The position numbers and the translations under genes were made by a program. The notes under the pieces were generated by a model. It worked only from the letters and a program-made list of their open reading frames with translations, was not told where the DNA came from and did not search any database. DNA of 64,000 nt from Williamsia serinedens (GTDB lineage: Bacteria; Actinomycetota; Actinomycetes; Mycobacteriales; Mycobacteriaceae), in assembly GCF_024171725.1 (NCBI RefSeq), contig NZ_JAMTCG010000004.1:186001-250000 (forward strand). Reading direction: 5' to 3'. This document shows positions 17,001 through 26,010 of this stretch, piece after piece; the first letter of the stretch is position 1, and each line of letters starts with the position of its first letter.

Positions 17001-18416
17001 TCAGGCCGTGCGCGACCGCCCACCGGCCTGGCCGCGCCCTCGGCTCGACCCGCCCGACCGCGCCGACCCGCCGGACCGTCCGGTGCCGCCGGAGCGACCA
17101 CCGCCACCGGTGCGCGCCGCGGCACCCGCGCGACCGGATCCGCTGCCCCGGGCACCGCGACGGCGTCCCGCGCCACCGCGGTTGCCCGCCGGGGCAGGGC
17201 GCGACTGCGTGTGGGCCGCGGCCACCGGCGGCGGCGCGATGCGCTCGGCCTGCTCGCCGACGAGGTCGGTGAGCACCCGCGAGCCCGCGGTCACCGGCGT
17301 GATGTCCACGCGGATCCCGGCGCGGCGCAGCAGCTTGGTCAGGTCGCCGCGCTGCTCGGGCAGGGCGATCGTCACGACGTCGCCGGACGCGCCCGCACGT
17401 GCGGTGCGGCCCGAGCGGTGCAGGTAGGCCTTGTGCTCGGCGGGCGGGTCGACGTGGATCACCAGTTCGACGTCGTCGACGTGCACACCGCGGGCGGCCA
17501 CGTCGGTGGCGACGAGGACACGCACCGTCCCGTCGCCGAACGCCGCGAGGTTGCGGTCGCGCGCCGCCTGCGAGAGGTTCCCGTGGAGGTCGACGGCGGG
17601 GATGCCCGACGCCGTCAGCTTCTTCGCGAGCTTCTTGGCCTGGTGCTTGGTCCGCATGAACAGGATCCGCCGACCGGTGCCCCCCGCGAGGGTCTCCACG
17701 ACGTCGGTCTTGGCGCCGGCGTCGGGGACCTGGAAGACGTGGTGGGTCATGGCCTCCACGGGCGAGTGGGCCTCGTCGACCGAGTGCAGCACCGGCTGAT
17801 CGAGGAAGCGCTTCACCAACGCGTCCACCCCGTTGTCGAGGGTGGCCGAGAAGAGCAGTCGCTGACCGCCGCGCGGCGTCCGTCCGAGGATCCGCGTGAC
17901 GACCGGCAGGAAGCCGAGATCGGCCATGTGGTCGGCCTCGTCGATGACCGTGACCTCGACCTCGTCGAGCGTGAGGTGTCCCTGGCCCATCAGGTCCTCG
18001 AGTCGTCCGGGACACGCGACGACGATGTCGACGCCGCCCTGCAGGGCGTCGACCTGACGCTTCTGGTTGACGCCGCCGAAGATCGTCGTGAGGCGCAGAC
18101 CCACGGCGCCGGCGAGCGGCTCGATGACCGCGGCGATCTGGGTCGCCAGTTCGCGGGTGGGTGCCAGCACCAGGGCGCGCGGGCGGCCGCGGCGGCGGGT
18201 CGGCCCGGCACCGTCGGCCGCGATGCGGGCGACCAGGGGGATGGAGAACGCGAGCGTCTTGCCCGAGCCGGTACGACCGCGACCGAGGACGTCGCGACCC
18301 GACAGGCTGTCGGGAAGGGTGTCGGCCTGGATGGGGAATGCTTGCGTCTTGCCGTCCGCGGCGAGAGCCGACACCAGGGGTGCGGGCACGCCGAGGGCAG
18401 AGAAATCCGTCGTCAT
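17001..18416 (-). CDS. DEAD-box RNA helicase
   Basis: A 471-residue ATP-dependent RNA helicase. Motifs in order: FPIQADTLP (Q motif), GRGRTGSGKT (motif I, about residues 45-54), APTRELATQI (Ia), CPGRLEDL (Ib), VIDEADHMADLGF (motif II), LLFSATL (III), ATDVAARGVHVDDV (V) and HRSGRTARAG (VI). The last 80 or so residues are an Arg/Gly/Ser-rich tail that binds RNA non-specifically, similar to RhlE/DeaD-type cold-shock helicases. The ATG at 18416 has GGAAAGG just upstream. It has a long, relatively AT-rich upstream region shared with lsr2, so regulation by temperature or by Lsr2 is plausible but not shown. Confidence 0.93.
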   Translation of the reverse strand: MTTDFSALGVPAPLVSALAADGKTQAFPIQADTLPDSLSGRDVLGRGRTGSGKTLAFSIPLVARIAADGAGPTRRRGRPRALVLAPTRELATQIAAVIEPLAGAVGLRLTTIFGGVNQKRQVDALQGGVDIVVACPGRLEDLMGQGHLTLDEVEVTVIDEADHMADLGFLPVVTRILGRTPRGGQRLLFSATLDNGVDALVKRFLDQPVLHSVDEAHSPVEAMTHHVFQVPDAGAKTDVVETLAGGTGRRILFMRTKHQAKKLAKKLTASGIPAVDLHGNLSQAARDRNLAAFGDGTVRVLVATDVAARGVHVDDVELVIHVDPPAEHKAYLHRSGRTARAGASGDVVTIALPEQRGDLTKLLRRAGIRVDITPVTAGSRVLTDLVGEQAERIAPPPVAAAHTQSRPAPAGNRGGAGRRRGARGSGSGRAGAAARTGGGGRSGGTGRSGGSARSGGSSRGRGQAGGRSRTA

Positions 18417-18762
18417 GATGAGAAAGCCTTTCCGGCGCGCCACCGATGACGCGCATCGCCCGACACGAGATCGCGGGCGGAGATGAACTTCCCCAGCCTA
18501 CGCGACGTGCGGTCGATTCCCGGCGTCGCGCAGAGTCGCGTGGACCACAGTCGTCCGATGCCGTCGATGTCGTCCGTGCGTGCGAGAAATGGACACCGCA
18601 CGATTTTTCGTGACATCTGTTGCAGAGTTCTCCGACCTATTCATCGGACATTCTTCAGGGATCCGACGACACATTCTGGGGCATGATTGCCCATATGTTT
18701 GCAATCATCTAATCTTTCGTCGCAGAAACCCAGAGCTGTCCAGAAGGGACCATTTCACGGCC
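18417..18762. other. Divergent intergenic region between the helicase and lsr2
   Basis: About 345 bases without a convincing gene, clearly more AT-rich than the surroundings from about 18580 to 18760. It holds the lsr2 promoter and dyad described separately. The half next to the helicase must hold its promoter and leader; a TAGGCT hexamer on the minus strand near 18497 could be a -10 element, but no good -35 was found. Confidence 0.6.
18683..18715 (+). promoter_or_regulatory. lsr2 promoter overlapped by an 8-10-8 inverted repeat
   Basis: TTGCCC (18687-18692) and TAATCT (18710-18715) are spaced by exactly 17 bases and sit about 50 bases before the lsr2 ATG. A perfect inverted repeat ATGATTGC (18683-18690) and GCAATCAT (18701-18708), separated by 10 AT-rich bases centred on CATATG, covers the -35 element and spacer. 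A repressor bound here would block transcription. Lsr2 prefers AT-rich DNA and autoregulation is known for mycobacterial lsr2, so self-binding is a reasonable inference. A separate dyad-binding regulator is equally possible. Confidence 0.55.
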
Positions 18763-19113
18763 ATGGCCAAAAAGCAGATCGTGCAATTCATCGACGACAT
18801 CGACGGAAAGGTTCTCGAGGAGTTCGAGACCGTCCGCTGGTCGCTCGACGGCAAGCAGTACGAGTTCGACACCTCGCCGAAGCACGCGCAGCAGTTCCGC
18901 GACTCGTTGACGAAGTACGTCGAGGCGTCACGCGCCGTGTCGGGCAACCGGGGCGGCCGGCGTGCCGCGGCCGCGACGTCGGGCACCGGTGGGACGCGGT
19001 CGAAGGAGCAGACGCAGGCGATCCGCGACTGGGCGAACAGCAACGGCTTCGAGGTGAGCGACCGGGGGCGCATCCCGATCAACGTCGTTGAGGCATTCGA
19101 GGCCGCGCACTGA
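18763..19113 (+). CDS. lsr2: Nucleoid-associated protein Lsr2
   Basis: A 116-residue xenogeneic silencer and chromosome-bridging protein. The N-terminal dimerisation half reads AKKQIVQFIDDIDG then EFETVRWSLDGKQYEFD, and the linker is Gly/Arg/Ala-rich. The C-terminal DNA-binding domain (EQTQAIRDWANSNGFEVSDR, then GRIPINVVEAFEAAH) contains the RGR AT-hook-like motif that inserts in the minor groove. Length and order match mycobacterial Lsr2. ATG 18763 is chosen because the long upstream in-frame extension has no family similarity and contains the promoter. A strong hairpin terminator follows at 19137. The protein should repress AT-rich, horizontally acquired genes across the genome. Confidence 0.97.
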   Translation: MAKKQIVQFIDDIDGKVLEEFETVRWSLDGKQYEFDTSPKHAQQFRDSLTKYVEASRAVSGNRGGRRAAAATSGTGGTRSKEQTQAIRDWANSNGFEVSDRGRIPINVVEAFEAAH

Positions 19114-19136
19114 CGTAGCCCGACCCCGGACAGACG

Positions 19137-19176
19137 ACGACGGCCGGTTCTCGCGTGAGCGAGGACCGGCCGTCGT
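19137..19176. terminator. Bidirectional hairpin terminator between lsr2 and tRNA-Ala
   Basis: ACGACGGCCGGT (19137-19148) pairs perfectly with ACCGGCCGTCGT (19165-19176), and the interior extends the stem by about six more pairs around a GTGA loop. It lies 23 bases after the lsr2 stop and 8 bases beyond the 3' end of tRNA-Ala on the other strand, so it can end both converging transcripts. There is no T-run, as is usual in these bacteria. Confidence 0.8.
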
Positions 19177-19184
19177 GTGTCGGG

Positions 19185-19257
19185 TGGAGCTAAGGGGACT
19201 CGAACCCCTGACCCCCACACTGCCAGTGTGGTGCGCTACCAGCTGCGCCATAGCCCC
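19185..19257 (-). tRNA. tRNA-Ala (anticodon GGC)
   Basis: On the minus strand the sequence folds into a 73-nt cloverleaf: acceptor GGGGCTA pairs with TAGCTCC (one G-T pair), and the D arm contains AGCTGGTAGC. The anticodon arm CACACTGGCAGTGTG shows GGC, and the T arm GGGGTTCGAGTCCCC is canonical. CCA is not encoded (the discriminator A is followed by CCC). Confidence 0.96.
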
Positions 19258-19329
19258 GTGGTGCTCGTGCCGCCTCGCGGCGACCCGACCGAAATTACAC
19301 CACCGCTCTCGCGGCGACCAAATCCCTGG

Positions 19330-20070
19330 TCAGCTCGACGAGTTGTCCGCGAGCAGCGTCGTCAGCCAGCCGGGACCGTTGAGAACGTTCGCGACGGGCT
19401 TGCCCTCGCTGAGGACCGTCGGGGTGCCGGCGTTGCCGCCGAGGGCCTTGCTGAGCTGGGTCAGCGACTGGTCGGCATCGGCCTTCGCCGCGTCCACACG
19501 GGCGCCCGACGAGATGCACTGCTGGGTCTGCTGCGACGCACCGACCGACCCGGCCGTGGCCGCCAGGGCGGCGTTGTCGGGGTCGTCGCCACCCTCGGCC
19601 GGCTGCTGCTCGAACAGCTTCGTGTGGAACGCCAGGAATTGGTCCGCGCCACCCGCCTGCGCGACACAGAGGGCTGCACCCGCCGCACGCGAGGAGTAGT
19701 CACCGGAACCGGAGTTCCGGTCCAGGAAATTGAGGATGTGATAGCGCACGCGTAGCTTTCCCGCGTTCGCGGCGTTGATCATCGCCTGCCCCGACGATGC
19801 CTCGAACTGTTTGCAGTACGGGCACTGGAAATCCTCGAACACGTCGATGGTGTGCGGCGCATCGGCTTTCCCGATGATCAGGCTCGCGTTCTGCGCCAGC
19901 ACGGCCTGGTCCGCGCTCCCCTTGTCGCGCTGACTGTTCCAGATGATCCCGCCGATCACGACCACCGCGATGACGACGATCGCGACGCCGGCGAGGAGGT
20001 AGGTCGCCCGGCTCGAGGTGCGGCTGGGCTGGTACTTCGCGCTCACGCGGGGACGACGGGATTCGCTCAC
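19330..20070 (-). CDS. Membrane-anchored DsbA-like thioredoxin-fold oxidoreductase
   Basis: A 246-residue protein with a 22-residue basic N-terminus, one transmembrane helix (about 23-44, YLLAGVAIVVIAVVVIGGII) and an extracytoplasmic DsbA/Thioredoxin_4 domain. VFEDFQCPYCKQFE places the active CPYC at residues 83-86. GTPTVLSEGKPV includes the cis-proline loop (T-P-T). Two further cysteines (ALCVAQAGG and QQCISSG) could form a structural disulfide. It resembles mycobacterial DsbA-like proteins that introduce disulfides in secreted proteins. A VKOR partner is not encoded nearby. It lies just downstream of phosphoglucomutase on the chromosome but on the same strand, with the tRNA following. Confidence 0.9.
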   Translation of the reverse strand: MSESRRPRVSAKYQPSRTSSRATYLLAGVAIVVIAVVVIGGIIWNSQRDKGSADQAVLAQNASLIIGKADAPHTIDVFEDFQCPYCKQFEASSGQAMINAANAGKLRVRYHILNFLDRNSGSGDYSSRAAGAALCVAQAGGADQFLAFHTKLFEQQPAEGGDDPDNAALAATAGSVGASQQTQQCISSGARVDAAKADADQSLTQLSKALGGNAGTPTVLSEGKPVANVLNGPGWLTTLLADNSSS

Positions 20071-20127
20071 GCCCGATACGGTAACCCCGGTCGGCTGAGA
20101 ACCACCTGAGGGTGCCGCGGCCCGCCG

Positions 20128-21768
20128 TCAGCCCCGCAGCGCGCCGTCGACCAGCGCCTGCGCCTCGTCCTGCACCGCCGCGAGATGCTCCGGACCCCTC
20201 ATCGACTCCGCGTAGATCTTGTAGAGGTCCTCGGTGCCCGACGGGCGCGCCGCGAACCAGGCGTTGTCGGTGACCACCTTGAGCCCGCCGATCGGCGCGC
20301 CGTTGCCCGGGGCCTCGGTGAGCACCGCCGTGATGGACTCCCCCGCGAGCGTGTCCGCGGTGACCTGCGACGCCGACAGCTTCGACAGCACCGCCTTCTG
20401 CTCCCGCGTCGCGGGGGCGTCGCGGCGGGCGTAGACCGGGTCGCCGAACCGTTCGACGAGATCGGCGTAGTGCTGCGACGGGGAACGGCCGGTGACGGCG
20501 AGGATCTCCGCGGCCAACAGCGCCATGATGATGCCGTCCTTGTCGGTGGACCACACCGCGCCGTCGCGCTGCAGGAACGACGCCCCCGCACTCTCCTCCC
20601 CGCCGAAGGCGATGTCGCCCGAGAGCAGGCCCGGGACGAACCACTTGAACCCGACCGGCACCTCGATCAGGCGGCGACCCAGCGCGCCGACGACGCGGTC
20701 GATCATCGAGGAGCTCACGAGCGTCTTGCCGACCGCCGCGGACTCGCCCCACCCGGGTCGGTGGGTGAACAGGTAGTCGATGGCGACGGCCAGGTAGTGG
20801 TTCGGGTTCATCAGTCCCGCGTCGGGGGTGACGATCCCGTGCCGATCGGCGTCGGCGTCGTTGCCGGTGGCGATGTCGTAGGAGTCGCGGGCGGCGATGA
20901 GCGAGGCCATCGCGTTCGGCGACGAGCAGTCCATCCGGATCTTGCCGTCGGTGTCGAGGGTCATGAACCCGAACTGCGGGTCGACGGTCGGGTTGACCAC
21001 GGTCAGTTCCGCGAGGTTGTACATGAACCCGATCTCGGCCCAGTAGCCGACCGACGCACCGCCGAGCGGGTCGGCGCCGATGCGCACACCCGACGACCGG
21101 ATCGCCTCCATGTCGAGCACCTTCTTCAGGTTGTCGACGTAGGTGGTGCTGAACGGGTACCGGATCACGTGCTCGTCGTCGATGGCCCGCTCGAACGGCA
21201 CGCGGACGACGGCACCCACGCCCGACCGCAGGATCTCGTTGGCGCGCGCAGCGATCCACGACGTGATGTCGGAGCCGGCGGGGCCGCCGTCCGGCGGGTT
21301 GTACTTGAAGCCACCGTCGCGGGGCGGGTTGTGCGACGGGGTGACGACGATGCCGTCGGCGCGGTCGGTTCTCGACGCGTTGTGGACGAGGATCGCGTGG
21401 GACACCGCGGGCGTCGGTGTGTGCCGTTCGAGTTCGTCGATCGCGACGGTCGCGCCGGCGGCGACGAGCACCTCGATCGCGGTGCGCCACGCCGGACGGG
21501 ACAGCGCGTGGGTGTCGAATCCGATGAACAGCGGGCCGGTGATCCCCGCTCCCCGACGGTGTTCGACGATCGCGGCCGTCGTGGCGACGATGTGGGCCTC
21601 GGTGAAGGCGCCGTCGAGGCTGGAACCACGATGCCCCGACGTGCCGAACACGACCTGCTGCGCGGGGTCGTCGGGATCGGGGATCCTGGAGTAGTAGGCA
21701 TCCTCGAGCGCCGCGACGTCGACGAGATCCTCGGGGAGTGCCGGTTGGCCGGCTCGCGGGTGCGCCAC
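20128..21768 (-). CDS. pgm: Phosphoglucomutase (alpha-D-glucose phosphate-specific)
   Basis: A 546-residue enzyme interconverting glucose-1-phosphate and glucose-6-phosphate, linking glycolysis to glycogen, trehalose and wall-sugar nucleotides. [10 protein letters not shown] opens the first domain; [20 protein letters not shown] holds the phosphoserine Ser145. [12 protein letters not shown] is the Mg2+-binding DxDxDR loop, [11 protein letters not shown] the sugar-binding loop, and [16 protein letters not shown] the phosphate-binding C-terminal motif. Length equals that of E. coli Pgm. The GTG at 21768 is selected since upstream codons run through the promoter of the divergent hydrolase and lack similarity. 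Confidence 0.96.
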   Translation of the reverse strand: MAHPRAGQPALPEDLVDVAALEDAYYSRIPDPDDPAQQVVFGTSGHRGSSLDGAFTEAHIVATTAAIVEHRRGAGITGPLFIGFDTHALSRPAWRTAIEVLVAAGATVAIDELERHTPTPAVSHAILVHNASRTDRADGIVVTPSHNPPRDGGFKYNPPDGGPAGSDITSWIAARANEILRSGVGAVVRVPFERAIDDEHVIRYPFSTTYVDNLKKVLDMEAIRSSGVRIGADPLGGASVGYWAEIGFMYNLAELTVVNPTVDPQFGFMTLDTDGKIRMDCSSPNAMASLIAARDSYDIATGNDADADRHGIVTPDAGLMNPNHYLAVAIDYLFTHRPGWGESAAVGKTLVSSSMIDRVVGALGRRLIEVPVGFKWFVPGLLSGDIAFGGEESAGASFLQRDGAVWSTDKDGIIMALLAAEILAVTGRSPSQHYADLVERFGDPVYARRDAPATREQKAVLSKLSASQVTADTLAGESITAVLTEAPGNGAPIGGLKVVTDNAWFAARPSGTEDLYKIYAESMRGPEHLAAVQDEAQALVDGALRG

Positions 21769-21849
21769 CGATGGGATTCTGCCAAATCGGACGACGATTA
21801 GTCTCGGCACCGGACCGACGCGTCGGCCAGGAAGCGAGGAGGGAGCGTT

Positions 21850-22479
21850 GTGACATCTCACGGACCCTTCGCCGTCGTCCTCGTGCTCCCGGGCGGGACG
21901 GACGCGAGCCGGGAACCCTTCTCGTGGCGGTCGCCGTCGGCGCTGCGCATGTACCCGTTCACCGCGAGCATCGCGGTGCGCCGGCCCCGTCGCGTCCGGG
22001 TGCGCCAGGTCGCCTACGAGCTCTACGGCTGGAACGACGACGCCGCACCCCTCGCACCGGCGTGGGCGGCGCTCGAGCGCGCGTCCACCGCGGCGCCGGG
22101 CGTCCCGATCCACCTCATCGGCCATTCGATGGGCGGTCGCGTCGCGGCGCACCTTGCCGCCGACCCCCGGGTGCACGGCGTGCTGGCGCTCGCCCCGTGG
22201 TGGCAGCACGCGGACTGGCGGCACATCCACGACGGCGTGCGCGTCGTCGCCATGCACGGCACCGCCGACACCCGCACCTACGCATCGCGCACCGAGAAGG
22301 GCGTCGCCGAGCTGCGCGCCCGTGGCCTCGACGCCACCTACGTCCCTGTGCCCGACGGCGGCCACGCGATGCTCGACCACGTCCTCGACTGGCAGCGCGC
22401 GGCACTGCGGTTCGTCGCGTCGGCGCTGTCGGACGTCCCGGCCCGGTCGTCGGAGGCGCGCGGACCGGGGTCGACGTGA
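21850..22479 (+). CDS. Alpha/beta hydrolase
   Basis: A 209-residue cytosolic serine hydrolase. [16 protein letters not shown] contains the nucleophile elbow with Ser93. [12 protein letters not shown] supplies the acidic residue and [15 protein letters not shown] the histidine, completing the triad. The family (dienelactone hydrolase/serine aminopeptidase-like) covers many esterases, so substrate is open. Its stop overlaps the GTG of the next gene by 4 bases (GTGA), suggesting the two hydrolases are made together. Confidence 0.85.
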   Translation: MTSHGPFAVVLVLPGGTDASREPFSWRSPSALRMYPFTASIAVRRPRRVRVRQVAYELYGWNDDAAPLAPAWAALERASTAAPGVPIHLIGHSMGGRVAAHLAADPRVHGVLALAPWWQHADWRHIHDGVRVVAMHGTADTRTYASRTEKGVAELRARGLDATYVPVPDGGHAMLDHVLDWQRAALRFVASALSDVPARSSEARGPGST

Positions 22480-23804
22480 ACCCGGGCTGGACCTACATCC
22501 CGCACACCGGCGGGGGCATGTTCGACGTCCGACTGCTGCACGGGTGGTTCCCGATCGCCGTCCCGGTGATCACCGCGCTTCTGGTGCTGGCGGCGGTGGC
22601 GCGCCGGTCGAAGCGGTGGGGCGCGTTCTGGTTGCCCATCGGCGCGGTCGCCGGGGGCATCGCCGCGGTGACGGTGTTCGGCGTCCTCGACGCGCGCGGT
22701 CTCGAACCCGGGTCGGCGCCGGCGAGCTTCTGGCTGTGGATCGTCGTCGCAGTCGGGCTTGTGGTCGCCGCGGTCGTCGGGGTGCGGACCGCCCGATGGT
22801 GGCAGAACGGCATCACCGTCGTCGCCGTGCTGCTGTGCGTCTTCTGCCTGGCGCTGAGCCTGAACCAGTGGTCGGGCTACTACCCGACGTTCAGCCGAGC
22901 GTGGGCCGGCATCACGGACGACCCCCTCCCCCGTGAGACGACCCCGGACCGTCTCAACACGTTCCGCAACTCACCCGCCGCGGCGAAGGAGGGGCGCATC
23001 GTCGCGATCGACGTCCCCAGTCGTCGCAGCGGTTTTCGTGCCCGGACCGAGTACGTGTACCTGCCGCCGGCGTGGTTCGTCGGCGCGGAACCGCCGTCGT
23101 TGCCCGCGGTGGTGATGATCGGCGGTGTCATCAACACCCCGGAGGACTGGGTGCGCAGCGGCGAGGCGCTGCAGACCGTCGACGCGTACGCCCGCGACCA
23201 CCGCGGCGTCGCGCCGATCCTGGTGCTGCCGGACGTGTCGGGCAGCCTGACGAACGACACCGAGTGCGTGGACGGGCCGCGCGGCAACGTCGACACCCAC
23301 ATCGTGGACGAGGTGCGGCCGTACGTGATCCAACGGTTCGGCGCCTCACGGCAGGCGCGGAACTGGGCGGTCGTCGGCTGGTCGATGGGCGGTACGTGCG
23401 CGATCGACCTCGTCGTCCGCCACCCCGACGACTTCGCGACGTTCGTCGACATCTCCGGCGACATCGGCCCCAACGTGGGTGACAAGGATCAGACCATCAA
23501 GACCTTGTTCGGGGGCGACGCGCAGGCGTGGGACCGCTTCGACCCGCGGACGGTGATGCTGCGGCACGGCCCGTACGCCGGGGTCGCGGGATGGTTCATC
23601 TCCGAGGGACGCCGGGGCCGTGACGGGCAACTGCACAGCCCGCAGATCACTGCGGCGAAACTGCTCGCGCCGGTCGCCCGCTCGGTGGGCATCGACGTCA
23701 CCGAGCGTTACGAGCCCGGCGCGCACACGTGGACCTTCGGCGCCCTCGCCTGGGGCCAGGTCATCGCCTGGCTCCACCAACGCATCGACGACCCCGTCAT
23801 CTGA
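22476..23804 (+). CDS. Membrane-anchored esterase (Esterase D/antigen 85-type fold)
   Basis: A 442-residue protein with four N-terminal transmembrane segments (about residues 22-130), then an extracytoplasmic alpha/beta-hydrolase domain of the putative esterase type (PF00756). [20 protein letters not shown] contains nucleophile Ser303, with IDISGD-type strand following and [12 protein letters not shown] giving the catalytic histidine. Four-helix plus esterase proteins occur widely in mycolate-containing bacteria and are relatives of mycolyltransferases. A role in envelope lipid or trehalose-ester turnover is inferred only. Start: the GTG overlapping the previous stop is used; an ATG at 22518 is a possible alternative. 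A hairpin spans its stop codon. Confidence 0.85.
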   Translation: MNPGWTYIPHTGGGMFDVRLLHGWFPIAVPVITALLVLAAVARRSKRWGAFWLPIGAVAGGIAAVTVFGVLDARGLEPGSAPASFWLWIVVAVGLVVAAVVGVRTARWWQNGITVVAVLLCVFCLALSLNQWSGYYPTFSRAWAGITDDPLPRETTPDRLNTFRNSPAAAKEGRIVAIDVPSRRSGFRARTEYVYLPPAWFVGAEPPSLPAVVMIGGVINTPEDWVRSGEALQTVDAYARDHRGVAPILVLPDVSGSLTNDTECVDGPRGNVDTHIVDEVRPYVIQRFGASRQARNWAVVGWSMGGTCAIDLVVRHPDDFATFVDISGDIGPNVGDKDQTIKTLFGGDAQAWDRFDPRTVMLRHGPYAGVAGWFISEGRRGRDGQLHSPQITAAKLLAPVARSVGIDVTERYEPGAHTWTFGALAWGQVIAWLHQRIDDPVI

Positions 23805-23816
23805 CGGGGTCGTCGA
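23785..23816. terminator. Hairpin terminator straddling the esterase stop codon
   Basis: A perfect 14-bp stem (TCGACGACCCCGTC at 23785-23798 with its complement at 23803-23816) and an ATCT loop. The stop codon at 23802-23804 lies at the loop edge, so the last codons form half of the stem. The aldo/keto reductase ends convergently at 23851, so it may work in both directions. Confidence 0.75.
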
Positions 23817-23850
23817 CGGTGCCCGGGAGGGCGTTCCGGGGCCGGGAGGG

Positions 23851-24699
23851 TCAGTCCGGGATGTAGTCGAACGTGTCCGGGTTCGGGCCGGTGCGCCCGT
23901 CCTCACCCTTGTCGAGCTTGTCGAGCGCGGTGAGGTCGTCGTCGGTGAGCTCGAAGTCGAAGATGTCGAAGTTGTCCTTGACCCGGCTCTCGGTCACCGA
24001 CTTCGGGAAGACGATGTTGTCGCGCTGGATGTGCCAGCGCAGCACCACCTGTGCCGTGGACTTGCCCACGCGGTCGGCGATCTCGGAGATCGTCGAGTCG
24101 TCTAGCACCTTGCCCTGCGCGATCGGCGACCACGCCTCGGTCGCGATCCCGTGGTCCCTGCCGTAGGCGCGTGCGGTGTCGTTCGTGAAGTACGGGTGCA
24201 CCTCGATCTGGTTCACCGCCGGCACCACGTCGGTCTCCTTCGCGAGACGGTCGAGGTGGTCGGGCTGGAAGTTGGAGACGCCGATGGACTTCGCGCGACC
24301 CTGCTGCTGGAACTCGATGAGCGTCTGCCACGTCGAGACGTAGTCGCCGTCGTAGCGGGTGGGCAGCGGCCAGTGGATGAGGAACAGGTCGACGTGGTCG
24401 AGGCCGAGCTTCTCCAGGCTCTCGTCGAACGCCTTGCGCGCATCGTCCGGGCGGTGGAAGCCGTTGTTGAGCTTGGTCGTCACCCAGATGTCGTCGCGGG
24501 AGATGCCGCTGTCCCGGATGCCCTGCCCGACCTCGCGCTCGTTGTTGTACATCTCGGCGGTGTCGATGTGCCGGTAGCCGGTCTCCAGCGCCAGGCGGGT
24601 GGCCTTCGCGGTGTCCTCGGGCTCGATCTGGAACACGCCGAAGCCGAGCTGCGGGATGCTGCGGCCGTCGTTGAGGGTGAGGTTCGGGACGGTTGCCAT
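23851..24699 (-). CDS. Aldo/keto reductase
   Basis: A 282-residue NADPH-dependent TIM-barrel reductase of the AKR5-like (2,5-diketo-gluconate reductase) group. The catalytic tetrad is visible: Asp47 and Tyr51 (HIDTAEMYNNE), Lys76 (TTKLNNG) and His109 (DLFLIHWPLP). KSIGVSNFQPDHL, NQIEVHPYF and FPKSVTESRVKDNFDIFDFE, the last forming the 2'-phosphate site, complete the signature. The ATG at 24699 has GAGGAGG about 9 bases upstream, one of the strongest ribosome sites in the window. Likely role: detoxifying carbonyls; the real substrate is not evident. Confidence 0.93.
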   Translation of the reverse strand: MATVPNLTLNDGRSIPQLGFGVFQIEPEDTAKATRLALETGYRHIDTAEMYNNEREVGQGIRDSGISRDDIWVTTKLNNGFHRPDDARKAFDESLEKLGLDHVDLFLIHWPLPTRYDGDYVSTWQTLIEFQQQGRAKSIGVSNFQPDHLDRLAKETDVVPAVNQIEVHPYFTNDTARAYGRDHGIATEAWSPIAQGKVLDDSTISEIADRVGKSTAQVVLRWHIQRDNIVFPKSVTESRVKDNFDIFDFELTDDDLTALDKLDKGEDGRTGPNPDTFDYIPD

Positions 24700-24792
24700 G
24701 AGGCGGACCTCCTCGGGGTCGTCGGACACGGTCCGAGTCTCGGACCGACGGTGGTGTCCAACACGGCCCGAGGGGGTCGGCATTCCGACCGG

Positions 24793-25326
24793 CTACCCGT
24801 TCAGGCGTGATGCCTGGTCCGGCGTGGCGCCCCACCGCTGGTAGTCGATGGCCGAGCCGAGGTCGAGCGCGACCCAGTCGCCTCCCTCGTAGCGGAACAG
24901 CACGCGTGCGGCCTGGGTGCCCGGCGGCGCCGAGCGGCCCGTCGCGAACGGTCCGGCGCATCGGATGTCCCCGAACGCGACCGGCTTCGCCATCCGCCCG
25001 TAGATCTCCGTGGCCTGCACCGCGGTGAGCAGCGCCGACGGCGTGGCCAGTGAGCAGTCGACGTCGTCGGCCGGCGCGGCGGTGACGGTCGTTGTCGCCG
25101 CGGCCGGCGGGACGACCTGCGTCGCGGTCCCCGTCTCGGTCGGCTCCCCCGGATCCTCCTCGGCCGTCGCAGTGGCGGTCGGTGCCGACGCCACCGCCGA
25201 GGTGCTGATCGACGTCGTCGCGGACGCGCTGCTCTGCACAGCGTCGGCGGAGTCGTCGGAGGACGAGCACCCGGCGAGCGCCACCACGGCGGCGGCGAGC
25301 GGGAGGACAACCGTGACACGGCGCAT
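24793..25326 (-). CDS. Hypothetical lipoprotein
   Basis: A 177-residue secreted protein. The signal peptide (MRRVTVVLPLAAAVVALAGC) ends in the lipobox LAGC, so it should be lipid-anchored. A Ser/Thr/Ala/Glu-rich linker of about 70 residues follows. A C-terminal domain of about 90 residues has two cysteines (DDVDCSLATPSALL and FGDIRCAGPFATG), probably disulfide-bonded, and the motif YEGGDWVALDLGSAI. This pattern recurs among small secreted actinobacterial proteins, but no named family was recognised. It is separated from the aldo/keto reductase start by 93 bases. Confidence 0.8.
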   Translation of the reverse strand: MRRVTVVLPLAAAVVALAGCSSSDDSADAVQSSASATTSISTSAVASAPTATATAEEDPGEPTETGTATQVVPPAAATTTVTAAPADDVDCSLATPSALLTAVQATEIYGRMAKPVAFGDIRCAGPFATGRSAPPGTQAARVLFRYEGGDWVALDLGSAIDYQRWGATPDQASRLNG

Positions 25327-25441
25327 CGCGGAGTTCCTTTGTTCGACGAACGGATGATGTGTCCGGTTCGTCGTCGTCGCCTGACTCGTCGTTACCCTCC
25401 CGGCCCGTTTACGGCTGATCGCACGACAGTCCCCTCGACGA

Positions 25442-25480
25442 CGAGAGCCGCCCACCTGCGATGCAGGTGGGCGGCTCTCG
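25442..25480 (-). terminator. tmRNA terminator
   Basis: A perfect 18-bp stem: CGAGAGCCGCCCACCTGC (25442-25459), GAT loop, and its complement at 25463-25480, starting 4 bases after the tmRNA 3' end. It would equally fold from the other strand. Confidence 0.85.
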
Positions 25481-25483
25481 GAG

Positions 25484-25848
25484 TGGAGCTGCCGGGAATC
25501 GAACCCGGGTCCTTCGTCGTGTCAGCAGGGCTTCTCCGTGCGCAGTCCGCTGAGTCTCTACTCGGATCTCCTGGTCACGCGAACAAGCCAGGATGACGAT
25601 CCCAGTCGCTGTTTGTTGTTCCGTCCGCATCCGCGACCGAGGCGGACGGTGAGCTCCCTGGATGATGCCGGTACCCGGGGCGGGAGCACACCCGGGCCGA
25701 CAGACTCACACTCGCTCAGGCGGCGAGTGCGAAGTCGCGCTGATGAGAATCGGCGCTTAATTGGTTGCTACGACGCTTACGGTGGTCTCTAGCCTGCACC
25801 GGCACGCTTCCCCTACATCGACGCACGCAGTCGAAACCGTTCAGCCCC
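25484..25848 (-). ncRNA. ssrA: tmRNA (ssrA), tag ADSHQRDFALAA
   Basis: A 365-nt transfer-messenger RNA. The 5' end GGGGCTGAACGG and the 3' end GATTCCCGGCAGCTCCA pair as a tRNA-Ala-like acceptor (GGGGCTG with CAGCTCC), and the T arm CCGGGTTCGATTCCCGG is present. The tag frame starts at GCC 25754 after GCAACCAATTAAGC and reads ADSHQRDFALAA, ending in TGA at 25716-25718. The mycobacterial tag has Tyr where Phe stands here; the ALAA end recognised by ClpXP is kept. It tags peptides from stalled ribosomes with SmpB, encoded 160 bases upstream on the same strand. CCA is not encoded. Confidence 0.96.
25719..25754 (-). other. tmRNA proteolysis tag reading frame
   Basis: Twelve codons encoding ADSHQRDFALAA, read from 25754 down to 25719 and followed by TGA. 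The resume codon is GCC (alanine). Confidence 0.93.
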
Positions 25849-25882
25849 GTGTAGGACCCGCCACTTCCGCAGCGGGCTCTCG

Positions 25883-25911
25883 ATTCTAACAAGCGGGGTC
25901 CGACAGGTCAT
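25883..25911 (-). promoter_or_regulatory. tmRNA promoter
   Basis: On the minus strand ATGACC (25911-25906) and TAGAAT (25888-25883) are 17 bases apart, a good housekeeping-type match. Transcription would begin about 28 bases before the mature 5' end, leaving a short leader for RNase P to remove. Confidence 0.6.
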
Positions 25912-26010
25912 TCCCATTTCGGACACTTTCGCCCACAGACCCCACGGATCGGCTGCGACGTGCGCGATGGACACACGCGACACCTCAGCGGTGCGGGTTG
26001 AGGAAAGTCC

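Noticed and set aside
19700-21856. 718-codon minus-strand open frame over pgm
   Set aside because: Out of frame with the well-supported phosphoglucomutase and composed of Arg/Gly/Pro-rich sequence without domains.
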